Assembly: GCA_020851455.1 (NCBI GenBank)
Contig: JADZCT010000029.1
Span: 186,001-250,000 of the forward strand
DNA length: 64,000 bases
Origin: Gemmatimonadaceae bacterium
GTDB lineage: Bacteria; Gemmatimonadota; Gemmatimonadetes; Gemmatimonadales; Gemmatimonadaceae
Reading direction: 5' to 3'
Made by a program: the position numbers and the translations under genes. The number at the start of each line of letters is the position of its first letter. Position 1 is the stretch's first letter. The notes under the pieces were generated by a model. It saw nothing but the letters and a program-made list of their open reading frames with translations. It was not told the origin of the DNA and ran no database searches. Positions 1-8,118 of the stretch are shown one piece after another.

Positions 1-4
1 AGGG

Positions 5-832
5 ATGAAGGAGGCACGCGACCCCGCCGGAGGACTGCTCTCGCTCGCAGAGCAGATTGCCCGCGAGCGCGGGGTCGCCGTAGGCAGCTACAAGCAGGGC
101 TGCCTCGAGCGGCGGATCGCGGCGCGGATGCGGGCGACGGGCGCCGCCGACTTCGACGCCTACGCTGGAATGCTGCGCGCGAACCCTGCGGAGTACGACG
201 AACTGCTCGACGCCCTGACCATCAACGTCACGCATCTCTTCCGCGATGCCGACGTTTGGGAGGCCGTGGCGGCCCGCGTGCTCCCCGAGTTGTGGGCAAT
301 GCCCGGCCCGGTGATCCACACATGGGTCGCCGGGTGCGCGAGCGGCGAGGAGGCATATACCGTGGCGGCGCTCTGGCACCGGTTTCTCGAAGAGCGAGGC
401 GAGCTGCGCCGCATCGGGCGCGTGCGGATTACGGCTACGGATCTCGACCCGGACGCGCTCGCGCGCGCTGTGGCCGGCCGGTACGACAGGGAGGCCTTCA
501 GACAGACGCCGCAGGACGTGCGCACGCGCTACTTCTCGCCGTCGGAGCCGCACGTCGTCGTGCCGGAACTCCGCCGCCGGATCACGTTCGTCAGGAGCGA
601 CCTGCTCGCCACCGCCCAGCCCGTCACGTCCGTGCACCTGCTGACGTGCCGGAACGTGCTGATCTACTTCGACAAGCGGGCGCAGGACGCGATCTTCCGG
701 CGCTTCCGATCGGCACTCGTGCCGGGCGGATACCTCGTGGTGGGCAAGGCGGAGGCGCTCCTGGGGGAGTCGCGGCGGCTGTTCGACGCGGTGGATCACT
801 CCGTGCGATTCTTCCGGAGGCCGGCACCGTGA
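5..832 (+). CDS. cheR: Chemoreceptor glutamate methyltransferase CheR
   Basis: S-adenosylmethionine-dependent methyltransferase that methylates glutamates of chemoreceptors during adaptation. The 275-residue product has the usual CheR length. The N-terminal helical domain carries the typical TINVTHLFRD block (about residues 72-81). The SAM-binding motif VAGCASGEEAYT follows (about 108-119), then a Rossmann-type core with CRNVLIYF. The ATG lies only five bases into the window, preceded by AGGG, so the start is probably real but upstream context is missing. The stop overlaps the GTG of cheD by four bases, showing translational coupling. No cheA or cheY is visible; they may lie upstream of the window. 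Confidence 0.95.
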   Translation: MKEARDPAGGLLSLAEQIARERGVAVGSYKQGCLERRIAARMRATGAADFDAYAGMLRANPAEYDELLDALTINVTHLFRDADVWEAVAARVLPELWAMPGPVIHTWVAGCASGEEAYTVAALWHRFLEERGELRRIGRVRITATDLDPDALARAVAGRYDREAFRQTPQDVRTRYFSPSEPHVVVPELRRRITFVRSDLLATAQPVTSVHLLTCRNVLIYFDKRAQDAIFRRFRSALVPGGYLVVGKAEALLGESRRLFDAVDHSVRFFRRPAP

Positions 833-1311
833 CCGAATTGAACGTTGCGATCGCCCGGCACGGCGTGGTGCGTGCTCCGGGCAGGCTGCTCTGCGTTGGT
901 GTGGGTTCGTGCGTGGTGATTGCGCTTCACGACCCCGCCAGCGGCACGGGTGCGCTTGCGCACGTGCTGCTCCCCGAGGCGCCGCCGGGCGCCGCCAGCG
1001 CGGGTGGTCATCCGGCCCGGTATGCCGTCACGGCAGTGCCGTTGCTCGTCGGCGCGCTCAGGGCGCGCGGCGCTGAGGGGCCGTACGTGGCGAAGATCGC
1101 CGGGGGTGCGACGCTGTTCCCTGAACTCCGGCCCGCGCAGGGCCGAATCGGGCCGCGGAACGTAGAGGCGGCAAGGAAGGCGCTGGGGGACGCAGGGATA
1201 GCGGTGGCCGCCGAGGATACCGGGGGATGGGCAGGGCGCTCGGTGGTGTTCGACGTGGCGACGGGCAAGATGGCCGTGCGGCTCGCGGGGGGCGAGACGC
1301 ATGTCCTGTAG
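829..1311 (+). CDS. cheD: Chemoreceptor glutamine deamidase CheD
   Basis: Deamidates receptor glutamines to glutamates, making methylation sites, and in some systems regulates CheC. A GTG start overlaps the cheR stop by four bases and gives 160 residues, the normal length. The catalytic Cys is in GSC (C28) and the catalytic His in LAHVLLP (H45). From recalled family sequences, the position six residues before the Cys is usually Thr (Thr21 in Thermotoga CheD); here it is Cys (C22, in CVGVGSC). Sequence later in the protein (KIAGGATLF, IGPRNVEAARKAL) matches the CheD fold. Its end overlaps cheB by 11 bases. The family call is firm; full activity is less certain because of the substitution. Confidence 0.92.
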   Translation: MTELNVAIARHGVVRAPGRLLCVGVGSCVVIALHDPASGTGALAHVLLPEAPPGAASAGGHPARYAVTAVPLLVGALRARGAEGPYVAKIAGGATLFPELRPAQGRIGPRNVEAARKALGDAGIAVAAEDTGGWAGRSVVFDVATGKMAVRLAGGETHVL

Positions 1312-2371
1312 GCGGGCGTACAGCGTATTGGTCGTGGACGACAGCGCGCTCATTCGCGCGCTCCTGCGCGATGTCGTGGGAGAGATGGAGGGATTCGAGG
1401 TCGCCGGCACCGCCGGCGATGGGCGTGAGGCCGTCGCGGCAGTGAAAGCCCTCATGCCGGACATCGTCACGCTCGACATCGAGATGCCCGGGTGCGATGG
1501 CCTCTCGGCGCTTGCCGAGATCATGCGCGATGCGCCGCGCCCGGTGATCATGCTGAGCGGCGCTGCGTCCGAGGGAGGCGTGGATCTCGCGTTGCGGGCG
1601 CTGGAGCTTGGGGCAGTGGATTTCGTTGCAAAGCGCGAGGGCGCAGGCGGCGGGGCGATGGAGGCGCGGCTGCGGGCCGCCTTGCTTGCTGCCGCGGGGG
1701 CGAACCCGGGCGCGATTGCGCCAGCCGCACTCCGGACGGCGCGTGTCTTGACTGCGGAGCCCTCACTTGGCGTGCAGGCGCCGGCGCGCGCCGCGGTCGC
1801 GGTCGCCGCGAGTACCGGCGGGCCGCGGGCGCTCGCTGAAGCAATGGCAAGCCTGAGCGCGGACCTCGACGCGGCGATTGTCATCGTGCAGCACATGCCG
1901 GCCGCGTTCACCGCCGGGCTTGCGCGACGCCTCGCCATGCTCGGGCCGCTCCACGTGAGCGAGGCAAGCCACGGCGAGATGCTTATCGCCGGACGCGCGT
2001 ACGTAGCGCCTGGCGGGCGGCATATTCGCGTGGCGGGCACTCCCGTCGGCGTGCGCTTCGTACTCGACTCGGGCCCGCCCGTCTGGGGTGTGCGTCCCGC
2101 GGCCGATCCTCTGTTCATCTCCGTCTCGCAGGTATTTGGCGAAGCGTCCGTTGGGGTCGTGCTCACCGGCATGGGGCGAGATGGGGCGCTCGGCCTGAGC
2201 GCCATCCGCGAGGCAGGCGGCGGCGCCGTGGTGCAGGACCAGGCGACCGCGACAGTGTATGGGATGCCGCGTGAGGCGCTGGAACTGGCAGGCGCGGACA
2301 GGGTCGTCGCTCCGTCGGGGGTTGGCCCGGCGATAGCGGACCTGTTGGGGGCGCGGCGGGCCGCGCGATGA
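1301..2371 (+). CDS. cheB: Chemotaxis response regulator protein-glutamate methylesterase CheB
   Basis: Removes methyl groups from chemoreceptors and is normally activated by phosphorylation from CheA. The receiver domain covers residues 8-125, with acidic pair VVDDS and phospho-acceptor D59 in TLDIEMPG. After an Ala-rich linker of about 40 residues, the esterase domain (165-355) carries the serine hydrolase triad: S171 in STGGP, H198 in VQHMP and D294 in GMGRDGA. At 356 residues it is standard length. The ATG lies 11 bases inside cheD. The clustering of cheR, cheD and cheB indicates one adaptation module. Confidence 0.96.
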   Translation: MSCRRAYSVLVVDDSALIRALLRDVVGEMEGFEVAGTAGDGREAVAAVKALMPDIVTLDIEMPGCDGLSALAEIMRDAPRPVIMLSGAASEGGVDLALRALELGAVDFVAKREGAGGGAMEARLRAALLAAAGANPGAIAPAALRTARVLTAEPSLGVQAPARAAVAVAASTGGPRALAEAMASLSADLDAAIVIVQHMPAAFTAGLARRLAMLGPLHVSEASHGEMLIAGRAYVAPGGRHIRVAGTPVGVRFVLDSGPPVWGVRPAADPLFISVSQVFGEASVGVVLTGMGRDGALGLSAIREAGGGAVVQDQATATVYGMPREALELAGADRVVAPSGVGPAIADLLGARRAAR

Positions 2372-2387
2372 CGGCCGCGGGCGCGCC

Positions 2388-2951
2388 GTGCACAAGCCCA
2401 TCACGCTCCGTCCGGCCGTGAGCGCGCCAAACCGCCCGTCAACCATGGTGACGGTGGTGTCGGCCAGGCCGGCGCCCCCGCCGCGCGTCCAAGTCGTGAC
2501 GTTCTGCGTCGGCGGAGAGCGGTGCGCCGCCGACGTGTTCGCTGTCGAGCGGGTGCTGCCCTACGCATCTCCCCGGCCGCTCGCGAACGCGCCTGGCTGC
2601 ATCAAGGGGGTGGTCGAGCATGACGGCGGCATCGTTCCGGTGCTCGACCTGCGGACCCGGCTCGGCATTCCGCCTTCGTCCGCGCGATCCGTCGCGCGGA
2701 CGATCGTCTTCGCGGCCGGTGGCGGGAGGATCGCTGCCGCAGTGGATACCGTGGATGCCGTGGAAGCGGTGGACGTTTCGGCGATCGAGGACCCACCGCA
2801 GGATCTGCGCGGAGACGCACGCCAGTTCGTGCGAGGAATCATCCGTCGCGGTGACTCCGCGGTTACCCTCCTCGACGTGCCGCGCCTGCTCGACGCCGGG
2901 GAACGACTCATGCTCGACCATGCGATGATGGAGGAAGGGAATGGGCGATGA
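2388..2951 (+). CDS. CheW-like coupling protein
   Basis: CheW-domain protein, expected to couple receptors to the CheA kinase. Residues about 28-175 form one CheW fold: an opening strand VVTFCVGGERCAADVFAVERVL, the GVVEHDGGIVPVLDLRTRLG core and a closing strand VTLLDVPRLL. No kinase or receiver domain is present. I take the GTG at 2388, which leaves a short Pro/Ala-rich N-terminal tail; an in-frame ATG at 2445 is equally possible, and neither has a clear Shine-Dalgarno sequence. The 3' end overlaps the next gene by 11 bases. It could be an auxiliary CheW paralogue rather than the main one, so I give no symbol. Confidence 0.85.
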   Translation: MHKPITLRPAVSAPNRPSTMVTVVSARPAPPPRVQVVTFCVGGERCAADVFAVERVLPYASPRPLANAPGCIKGVVEHDGGIVPVLDLRTRLGIPPSSARSVARTIVFAAGGGRIAAAVDTVDAVEAVDVSAIEDPPQDLRGDARQFVRGIIRRGDSAVTLLDVPRLLDAGERLMLDHAMMEEGNGR

Positions 2952-3813
2952 AACGCTTGCCGGGTACCGCGCGCGGTACGCGGACATAGACCGGCGGCTC
3001 GGCGCCGCGGCTGCGGGAGCGCTCGACGATGCGGCGCGAGCCGGCGTGAAGGCCGACATTATCGGGCTCTTCAAGGCCGTCGAGGCGCAGGCGGCGGAAC
3101 TGACCGCTCTCAAGGAAGAGATCAGAACGCTCGTGGACAAGTGGAAGTCGCTGCAGGCGGCGGCGGCTCCGTCGCTCGCGCCCGAGTTCAGCGGCGAGAA
3201 GCCGGTGGTGGTTGCCGACCACATTGGCGCGTCCACGTTCATCGAGAAGGGCTGGAGCCGCCTCTCGCTTGGCGATTACGAGGCCGCGGAAACCGCGCTG
3301 CTCAAGGCGATCGAGCTTTCGCCGGGCGACCCGCAAAGCGAGGCGCTGCTCGGGTGGGCGCAGATGCTGCAGGAGAAGTACGACGCGGCGCTGAGGAATT
3401 TCCAGAACGTGCTGAACCGGGAGCCGTCGAACGCGCTGGCGAGAATCAATGTCGGGTACATCTCGCTCAAGCAGGGCAACTTCAGCCAGGCGATCGAGCA
3501 CCTCTCCAAGGCGATCCGCCTCGACAACGACCGGAAGGCAACGCTCTATGCACACTTTTACCTCGGGCTCGTCTATCTCGAGCGGGAGATGTACGAGGAT
3601 GCGCAGGTATTTTTCCAGAAGACACTGGGGCTTGGCCCCAACCTGATCGAGGCCTACTACGAACTCGGCCGGGCCCTCTGGTTCAACGAGCAGGAGGCGG
3701 AGGCAAAGGATGCGTGGAGGGCCGGCCATGCCGCCAACAAGTTCAACCCGTGGGGCAAGCGCTGTGCTGAGATTCTTGCGACCGTGGAGGCGGGCGGCCA
3801 GCCGCCGAAGTAG
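2941..3813 (+). CDS. TPR-repeat protein with N-terminal coiled coil, in the chemotaxis operon
   Basis: 290-residue protein with no signal peptide, so probably cytoplasmic. Residues about 30-75 are charged and heptad-like (FKAVEAQAAELTALKEE) and probably form a coiled coil. From about residue 98 there are at least four tetratricopeptide units, with typical patterns such as G-D-Y-E-A-A, L-G-W-A-Q-M-L and F-Y-L-G-L-V-Y. TPR proteins scaffold protein complexes; the partner here is unknown. Its ATG overlaps the CheW-like gene by 11 bases, so it is probably translated with the chemotaxis genes and may act on that array or pathway. Function is inference from context. Confidence 0.8.
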   Translation: MGDETLAGYRARYADIDRRLGAAAAGALDDAARAGVKADIIGLFKAVEAQAAELTALKEEIRTLVDKWKSLQAAAAPSLAPEFSGEKPVVVADHIGASTFIEKGWSRLSLGDYEAAETALLKAIELSPGDPQSEALLGWAQMLQEKYDAALRNFQNVLNREPSNALARINVGYISLKQGNFSQAIEHLSKAIRLDNDRKATLYAHFYLGLVYLEREMYEDAQVFFQKTLGLGPNLIEAYYELGRALWFNEQEAEAKDAWRAGHAANKFNPWGKRCAEILATVEAGGQPPK

Positions 3814-3823
3814 CCGACCCGTC

Positions 3824-4825
3824 GTGAACGCCGCGACGGCGAAGCGAGATGTGGCGCACCTTGCGATGCTGATGGCCCTCGTGGCCGGTTCGCTGGGCGG
3901 TCAGGCGGCGCCTGCAGGCACGGAGGTGGTGGAAGCAGGGCGCTTCAGCTTTGCCGCGGTGCACGGCGATGCGGGGCTGGCCCGCGCCCTGCTCGCCTAC
4001 GCTCAGGCCAGCGATACGTTCCCCGGGCTTCCGCGCCCGCGAAGCCGCGTGCGGGTCCTCATCGCGCCGGACGACAAGCGGTTTCGCGAGTGGGCGGGCG
4101 GGGCGGCGCCGGAGTGGGGGGTCGCCGTGGCATTTCCCGGCGAAATGCTGGTCGTCATGCACGGACGGTCTGCAAGCGCGCGGGCGGGAAATCCGCGCGT
4201 GACGCTGCGTCATGAGCTCGCTCACCTGTGCCTGCACGAAGCGCTCGGGCCCTTGCCGCCGCCGTGGTTCGACGAGGGCTACGCTTCGTTCGCGGCGCGG
4301 GAGTGGAGCCGCGATCAGGTGCTGGAGTCGAGCCTGGTGATAGCGCTCATGGGCACCCCGCGGTTCGCAGCCCTTGATACACTCGTTTCAGGAGGCGCCG
4401 TGCGCGCCGAGCGCGGCTACGCCCTTGCACAGCGGGCCGTGGCCGATCTGGCCGCACTGGATCCGGAGAGGGGGCTGTCCGGCTTCTTCGCGTACTGGGC
4501 GCAGTCCCGAAGAATGGATACGGCGATGCGCCAGGCATACGGCCTGACGCTCGATGGGTTCGAGGACGTGTGGCGCAAGAACATTCGCCGGCGGTACGGC
4601 TCGCTCGCGATCGTCGCCGACGTAGGGTTCGCTTCGCTCGTGCTGTTCCTGGTGGTGGCGCCGCTGTGGATTGCCCGGCGTCGCCGCGACCGCCGGCGGC
4701 TCGCCGCGCTCGTGGCGGCCGACGAACTGCAGGCTCGCCGCGAGCGGGCCGAGGCCCTCGCGGCGCTGCTTGGCGAGGCGGAACAAAACGGCGAAGGCGG
4801 GACTCAGAGTAGGAAGAACGGCTGA
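3824..4825 (+). CDS. Membrane-anchored HExxH zinc peptidase (peptidase MA-like)
   Basis: Predicted gluzincin-type metalloprotease of 333 residues. An N-terminal hydrophobic segment (about 11-30) resembles a signal peptide. The zinc-binding motif HELAH is at residues 130-134, and the third ligand is probably E151 in WFDEGYASF, as in peptidase-MA-like families. A transmembrane helix near residues 265-285 (SLVLFLVVAPLWIA) precedes a highly basic cytoplasmic tail ending in an acidic Glu-rich stretch. I chose the GTG at 3824, ten bases after the preceding stop; earlier ATGs in this frame lie inside the TPR gene. Substrate unknown. Confidence 0.75.
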   Translation: MNAATAKRDVAHLAMLMALVAGSLGGQAAPAGTEVVEAGRFSFAAVHGDAGLARALLAYAQASDTFPGLPRPRSRVRVLIAPDDKRFREWAGGAAPEWGVAVAFPGEMLVVMHGRSASARAGNPRVTLRHELAHLCLHEALGPLPPPWFDEGYASFAAREWSRDQVLESSLVIALMGTPRFAALDTLVSGGAVRAERGYALAQRAVADLAALDPERGLSGFFAYWAQSRRMDTAMRQAYGLTLDGFEDVWRKNIRRRYGSLAIVADVGFASLVLFLVVAPLWIARRRRDRRRLAALVAADELQARRERAEALAALLGEAEQNGEGGTQSRKNG

Positions 4826-4839
4826 CCGGAGGGGTTTCC

Positions 4840-4868
4840 TTGACACTACAATAGACTGGCCGTAGACT
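4840..4868 (+). promoter_or_regulatory. Sigma-70-type promoter before a small membrane protein and tRNA-Val
   Basis: A perfect -35 hexamer TTGACA (4840-4845), a 17-base spacer and a -10 hexamer TAGACT (4863-4868, four of six consensus bases) lie in the 52-bp spacer after the peptidase gene. Expected transcription start is about 4875, three bases before an ATG, so the mRNA of the small protein would be almost leaderless. The same promoter could drive the tRNA-Val gene about 185 bases downstream. Confidence 0.65.
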
Positions 4869-4877
4869 CCTCGCCTT

Positions 4878-5048
4878 ATGGATCCAGTAGCGCGCTCGTG
4901 GTTGGAGAAACCGGCAATTCGTTGGGGCGCCGCGACTTTGGCGCTTGCCATCGGGTACGCGGACTTGGCGCGGGGAGGGGTCACGGTGGCCCCGTTGATG
5001 CTCGTGCTCGGGTACTGTGTGCTGGTTCCCATCGCGATTCTCTCGTGA
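4878..5048 (+). CDS. Small two-helix membrane protein, 56 residues
   Basis: Short reading frame with an ATG ten bases after a consensus-like -10 box and a TGA 12 bases before tRNA-Val. The product starts MDPVARSW and has two predicted hydrophobic helices: about residues 17-28 (GAATLALAIGYA) and about 36-55 (VAPLMLVLGYCVLVPIAI). A short basic N-terminus suggests an inner-membrane hairpin. I do not recognise a family. Support is the promoter position, codon use like its neighbours and sensible topology; against it is the lack of a ribosome-binding site, which would fit a leaderless message. Confidence 0.6.
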   Translation: MDPVARSWLEKPAIRWGAATLALAIGYADLARGGVTVAPLMLVLGYCVLVPIAILS

Positions 5049-5060
5049 TGGGCGCGTGCG

Positions 5061-5134
5061 GGGCGAATAGCTCAGCTGGTTAGAGCACCTGCCTTACACG
5101 CAGGGTGTCGGGGGTTCGAGTCCCTCTTCGCCCA
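5061..5134 (+). tRNA. tRNA-Val, anticodon TAC
   Basis: The complete cloverleaf folds by eye: acceptor stem GGGCGAA/TTCGCCC, D arm GCTC...GAGC, and anticodon stem CCTGC/GCAGG around loop CTTACAC with anticodon TAC (5095-5097). The T loop is TTCGAGT on a five-base stem, with discriminator A. The 3' CCA is not encoded. It reads GTA and, by wobble, other GTN valine codons. Confidence 0.97.
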
Positions 5135-5186
5135 CTCGAATGGCGCGGCGCAGAAGCAGGTTCACCAACCGGAGGTAATGATTGTG

Positions 5187-7007
5187 ATGGCTAGGCAACT
5201 GACTGGAAGCGCGGCGGTAGTCGCCGTGATGCTCGTCGGGGGTGTGGCAACGGCCGCGGCACAGCCGCGGATGAACCGCGGCCCAAGCGCCGACACTCCC
5301 AGGTTGATGGTGAGCGCCTGCCACGCAGACGACAAGGCGCTGGCGGTGCAGTGCGCGGATAAGATCCGCAGCCAGATCGAGGGGGACGTTTCGGTGCGCT
5401 CGCTGGTGGTGCTCTCCAAGTCCGACATCGAGAGCACCCTGTCGGCGTCGGGCTACGACCCGTCCACGGCGCTGGCCCCTGGCGACGCGACGGCGCTTGC
5501 CAAGCAGGTGCGCGCCGACATGTACGTGGACGCCGATGTGTCGAAGGCCGGCGACAACTACAAGGTGGTTGCCAACGTTGTGCTTGCCCGCGACCAGAAT
5601 ATGCGCCAGCCGATCGGCACGTACGAGCACGCCAGGATCGAGACGATCGCGCAGCAGGTCTCGCGGGCGTTCCAGGATGTGTTCAACCGCACCTTCGACA
5701 AGCAGAAGGACTGCTTCCTGAAGGAGCGTGAGCGCAAGTACGACGACGCGATGAAGGATGCGCTCGCCGGCATCAAGGACTTTCCCGGCTCTGCGTGGCT
5801 CCGCTACTGCGAACTGACGCTGCAGAAGGATCAGAAGAAGCCAAGCGCCGACGTCATAGCGACGCTCACGGAGATCCTCAAGATTGACCCGATGAGCCGA
5901 TCGGCGCTGAACGACCTCGTCACGCTCTACGACGCGACGGGCCAGAAGGAGAAGATGATCGAGACGCTCATGGCGCTCCACGACGCCGACCCGGGCAACA
6001 TCCGCCTCGTGTCGCAGATCATCAACTCGCTTGCGGCCGAGGGGCAGTTCGACAAGGCCCGGCCGCTGGCCGAGAAGGCCGTCGCCGAGAATCCGGGTGA
6101 GCTCTCGCTCGTGCGCCCGTACTGGCTCATCCTCATGAACGCGAAGGAGTACAAGAAGGCGATCGAAGTCGGCAAGCGTATGGTAACGATGGATACGTCC
6201 ATGGCCGATACCGCGTACTTCTTCAAGATGATTGCGGCCGCGGGTGCCGATTCCAACTTCGCGGAGGCGGCGGATCTTTCCAATGCCGCGGCAACGAAAT
6301 TCCCGGCGGTAGCCGACTACCACACTTATGCGGTGGCGCTCTACCGCAAGGCGGGCAATACAGCCAAGTCCATCGAGGCCGCCCAGCGCGCGCTCAAGCT
6401 GAACCCCAAGCTGAAAGATCTTCGCGCGCAGATCGCCTCCGGTTACCTGGGCGATAATCCGCCGAAGGTTGACGATGCGATCCGGATCGTGAAGGAGATG
6501 ATCGCGAACGGCGAGGACAAGGAGCAGATCGCTGGTATTGCCGTGACTGCGGGCAACACCCTGCGCACGCTACTGGATTCCGCGCGTGCCAAGGGCGCGG
6601 ATGCCGAGGCGATGCGCACGGCTACCGCGCATGCCTTCGAGGTGACCTCGTGGGCCGACACGCTCGCGACGGGCACGGCTGTCGCCCCACAGGCGAAGTT
6701 CGTGATGGGCGTGACCGCGCTCAACATGGGACAGATCTTCCTCACGGACGCCGGCGATATCGGGAAGAAGCTGCAGGAGGACTACAAGGCCGCACCCGAT
6801 GCAAAGAAGAAGGCCGTGCTGGAGGAGGCCTACCCGCGCGCGTGCGCGGCGGCCAACAAGGCCAACAGTTACTTCACGATCGCACAGGGCGCAGTTCCGG
6901 CGGGCGGAAGGTTCGCCCCGCAGGCCGCGCAGCAGGTCATGGGTTCGTTGATGCAGCTCAATGGCTACGTCGAGCAGATGACGAAGGCGTACTGCAAGGC
7001 GCCGTAG
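5187..7007 (+). CDS. Secreted TPR protein with CsgG/FlgO-like N-terminal domain
   Basis: About 606 residues. A signal peptide (MARQLTGS... ending near ATAAAQ) sends it to the periplasm or envelope. The next ~140 residues (VSACHADDKALAVQCADKI, VRADMYVDADVSKAGDNYKV) resemble the nucleotide-independent CsgG/FlgO/TolB-like fold that often precedes TPRs. From about residue 180 onward, degenerate TPR-like repeats continue to the end. A GGAGG at 5171-5175 is too close to the ATG at 5178 but well placed for GTG 5184 or ATG 5187, which decides the start. It is followed by a perfect hairpin, so it is probably monocistronic. Function unknown; the N-terminal fold call is tentative. Confidence 0.8.
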   Translation: MARQLTGSAAVVAVMLVGGVATAAAQPRMNRGPSADTPRLMVSACHADDKALAVQCADKIRSQIEGDVSVRSLVVLSKSDIESTLSASGYDPSTALAPGDATALAKQVRADMYVDADVSKAGDNYKVVANVVLARDQNMRQPIGTYEHARIETIAQQVSRAFQDVFNRTFDKQKDCFLKERERKYDDAMKDALAGIKDFPGSAWLRYCELTLQKDQKKPSADVIATLTEILKIDPMSRSALNDLVTLYDATGQKEKMIETLMALHDADPGNIRLVSQIINSLAAEGQFDKARPLAEKAVAENPGELSLVRPYWLILMNAKEYKKAIEVGKRMVTMDTSMADTAYFFKMIAAAGADSNFAEAADLSNAAATKFPAVADYHTYAVALYRKAGNTAKSIEAAQRALKLNPKLKDLRAQIASGYLGDNPPKVDDAIRIVKEMIANGEDKEQIAGIAVTAGNTLRTLLDSARAKGADAEAMRTATAHAFEVTSWADTLATGTAVAPQAKFVMGVTALNMGQIFLTDAGDIGKKLQEDYKAAPDAKKKAVLEEAYPRACAAANKANSYFTIAQGAVPAGGRFAPQAAQQVMGSLMQLNGYVEQMTKAYCKAP

Positions 7008-7033
7008 CCGTCCTGGTGCGAGCGAGGTAATTG

Positions 7034-7063
7034 GCGGCCCGCGGAACTTCATCCGCGGGCCGC
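7034..7063 (+). terminator. Perfect 12-bp hairpin after the secreted TPR gene
   Basis: GCGGCCCGCGGA (7034-7045) and TCCGCGGGCCGC (7052-7063) are perfect inverted repeats around a six-base loop. It lies 26 bases after the stop of the upstream gene and 25 bases before the first gene of the dcw cluster. Only a weak TTCGCGTT tract follows, so it may be a non-canonical intrinsic terminator or a 3'-end stabiliser. It works as a boundary between the two transcription units. Confidence 0.65.
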
Positions 7064-7088
7064 TTCGCGTTCCCGGTATCTTTCCGGG

Positions 7089-8117
7089 GTGACCGGCGAC
7101 GGACGATTCGACTCGGAATACCACACTCCGGTAATGGTAGGCGACGTGGTTCGCCTGCTGGCCGGGGGCCACGGCAACGCGCCGAGGATTCTAGACTGCA
7201 CGCTCGGCGGGGGCGGCCATGCCGCCGCGCTACTCGACGCCGGGGCAGTGGTCACGGGACTGGATCAGGATCCGGAGGCAGTCGCGGCGGCCGCAGCACG
7301 GCTGCGGCAGTTCGTCGAATCAGGACGCTTTCGTGCGCTGCGCGTGAACTTTGCCGATTTTGCAGGCGCCAGCGCCAACCCTGACGGAGAGCAGGGCGCG
7401 GCAGCCACTGGGGCGGAAGCGGAGGGAATCCCGGGCGCTACGTTGCTGTTCGACGGGATCCTGCTCGATCTTGGCGTTTCATCGCACCAGATTGACGTGC
7501 AATCGCGGGGATTCAGCTTCCGGCCCGGGACCCCGCTCGGGATGCGCATGGATGGACAGGGCCCTTCGGCAGCCGAATACCTCAACGGCGCCAGCCGCGA
7601 GGAGATGGCCGCTGCGTTCAAGGACTTTGGCGACGAGAGGAAGGCGCTGCGCCTCGCAGCCGAGGTCGTCCGCCGGCGCGAGACGCGCCCTTTCGTCATC
7701 GCGGATGACCTGGTGGGCGCGATACGCGCAGTGCTCGGAGCGCGGTCGGGGCCAGCTGATTTTGCCCGCATCTTCCAGGCGGTGAGGATCGCCGTCAACG
7801 ACGAGATCGGCTCGCTCGCCCGTGCGCTTCCCCTTCTCCGTGACCGGCTGGCGTCGTCGGGCGTCCTCGTGGTGATCACCTATCACTCCGGAGAAGACCG
7901 GCTGGTGAAGCACGCCTTCCGGGATTGGAGCCGTTCGTGCATCTGCCCGCCCCGGCAGCCGGTGTGCACGTGCGGCGGGAACAACGCGCTGGGAAGCGTT
8001 GTGACGCGTGGGGGAATCACGGCGACCGCCGATGAGATCCTGCGTAACGCTCGCGCCCGCAGCGCCAGGTTGCGTGCGTGGCGCCGCACTTCGGCCACGC
8101 CGGACCGGGTTGATTGA
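7089..8117 (+). CDS. rsmH: 16S rRNA (cytosine-1402 N4) methyltransferase RsmH
   Basis: Methylates N4 of C1402 in 16S rRNA using SAM. The 342-residue product carries the family opening YHTPVMVGDVVRLL, the SAM motif CTLGGGGHA, LDLGVSSHQID and GFSFRPGTPLGMRMD. The C-terminal YHSGEDRLVKHAFRDW block is followed by a Cys-containing stretch typical of the family. It has an insertion of about 15 residues near 98-115 (Gly/Ala/Glu rich). GTG start at 7089. It opens the dcw cluster, as mraW often does, but no mraZ precedes it here. Confidence 0.96.
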   Translation: MTGDGRFDSEYHTPVMVGDVVRLLAGGHGNAPRILDCTLGGGGHAAALLDAGAVVTGLDQDPEAVAAAAARLRQFVESGRFRALRVNFADFAGASANPDGEQGAAATGAEAEGIPGATLLFDGILLDLGVSSHQIDVQSRGFSFRPGTPLGMRMDGQGPSAAEYLNGASREEMAAAFKDFGDERKALRLAAEVVRRRETRPFVIADDLVGAIRAVLGARSGPADFARIFQAVRIAVNDEIGSLARALPLLRDRLASSGVLVVITYHSGEDRLVKHAFRDWSRSCICPPRQPVCTCGGNNALGSVVTRGGITATADEILRNARARSARLRAWRRTSATPDRVD

Positions 8118-8118
8118 C

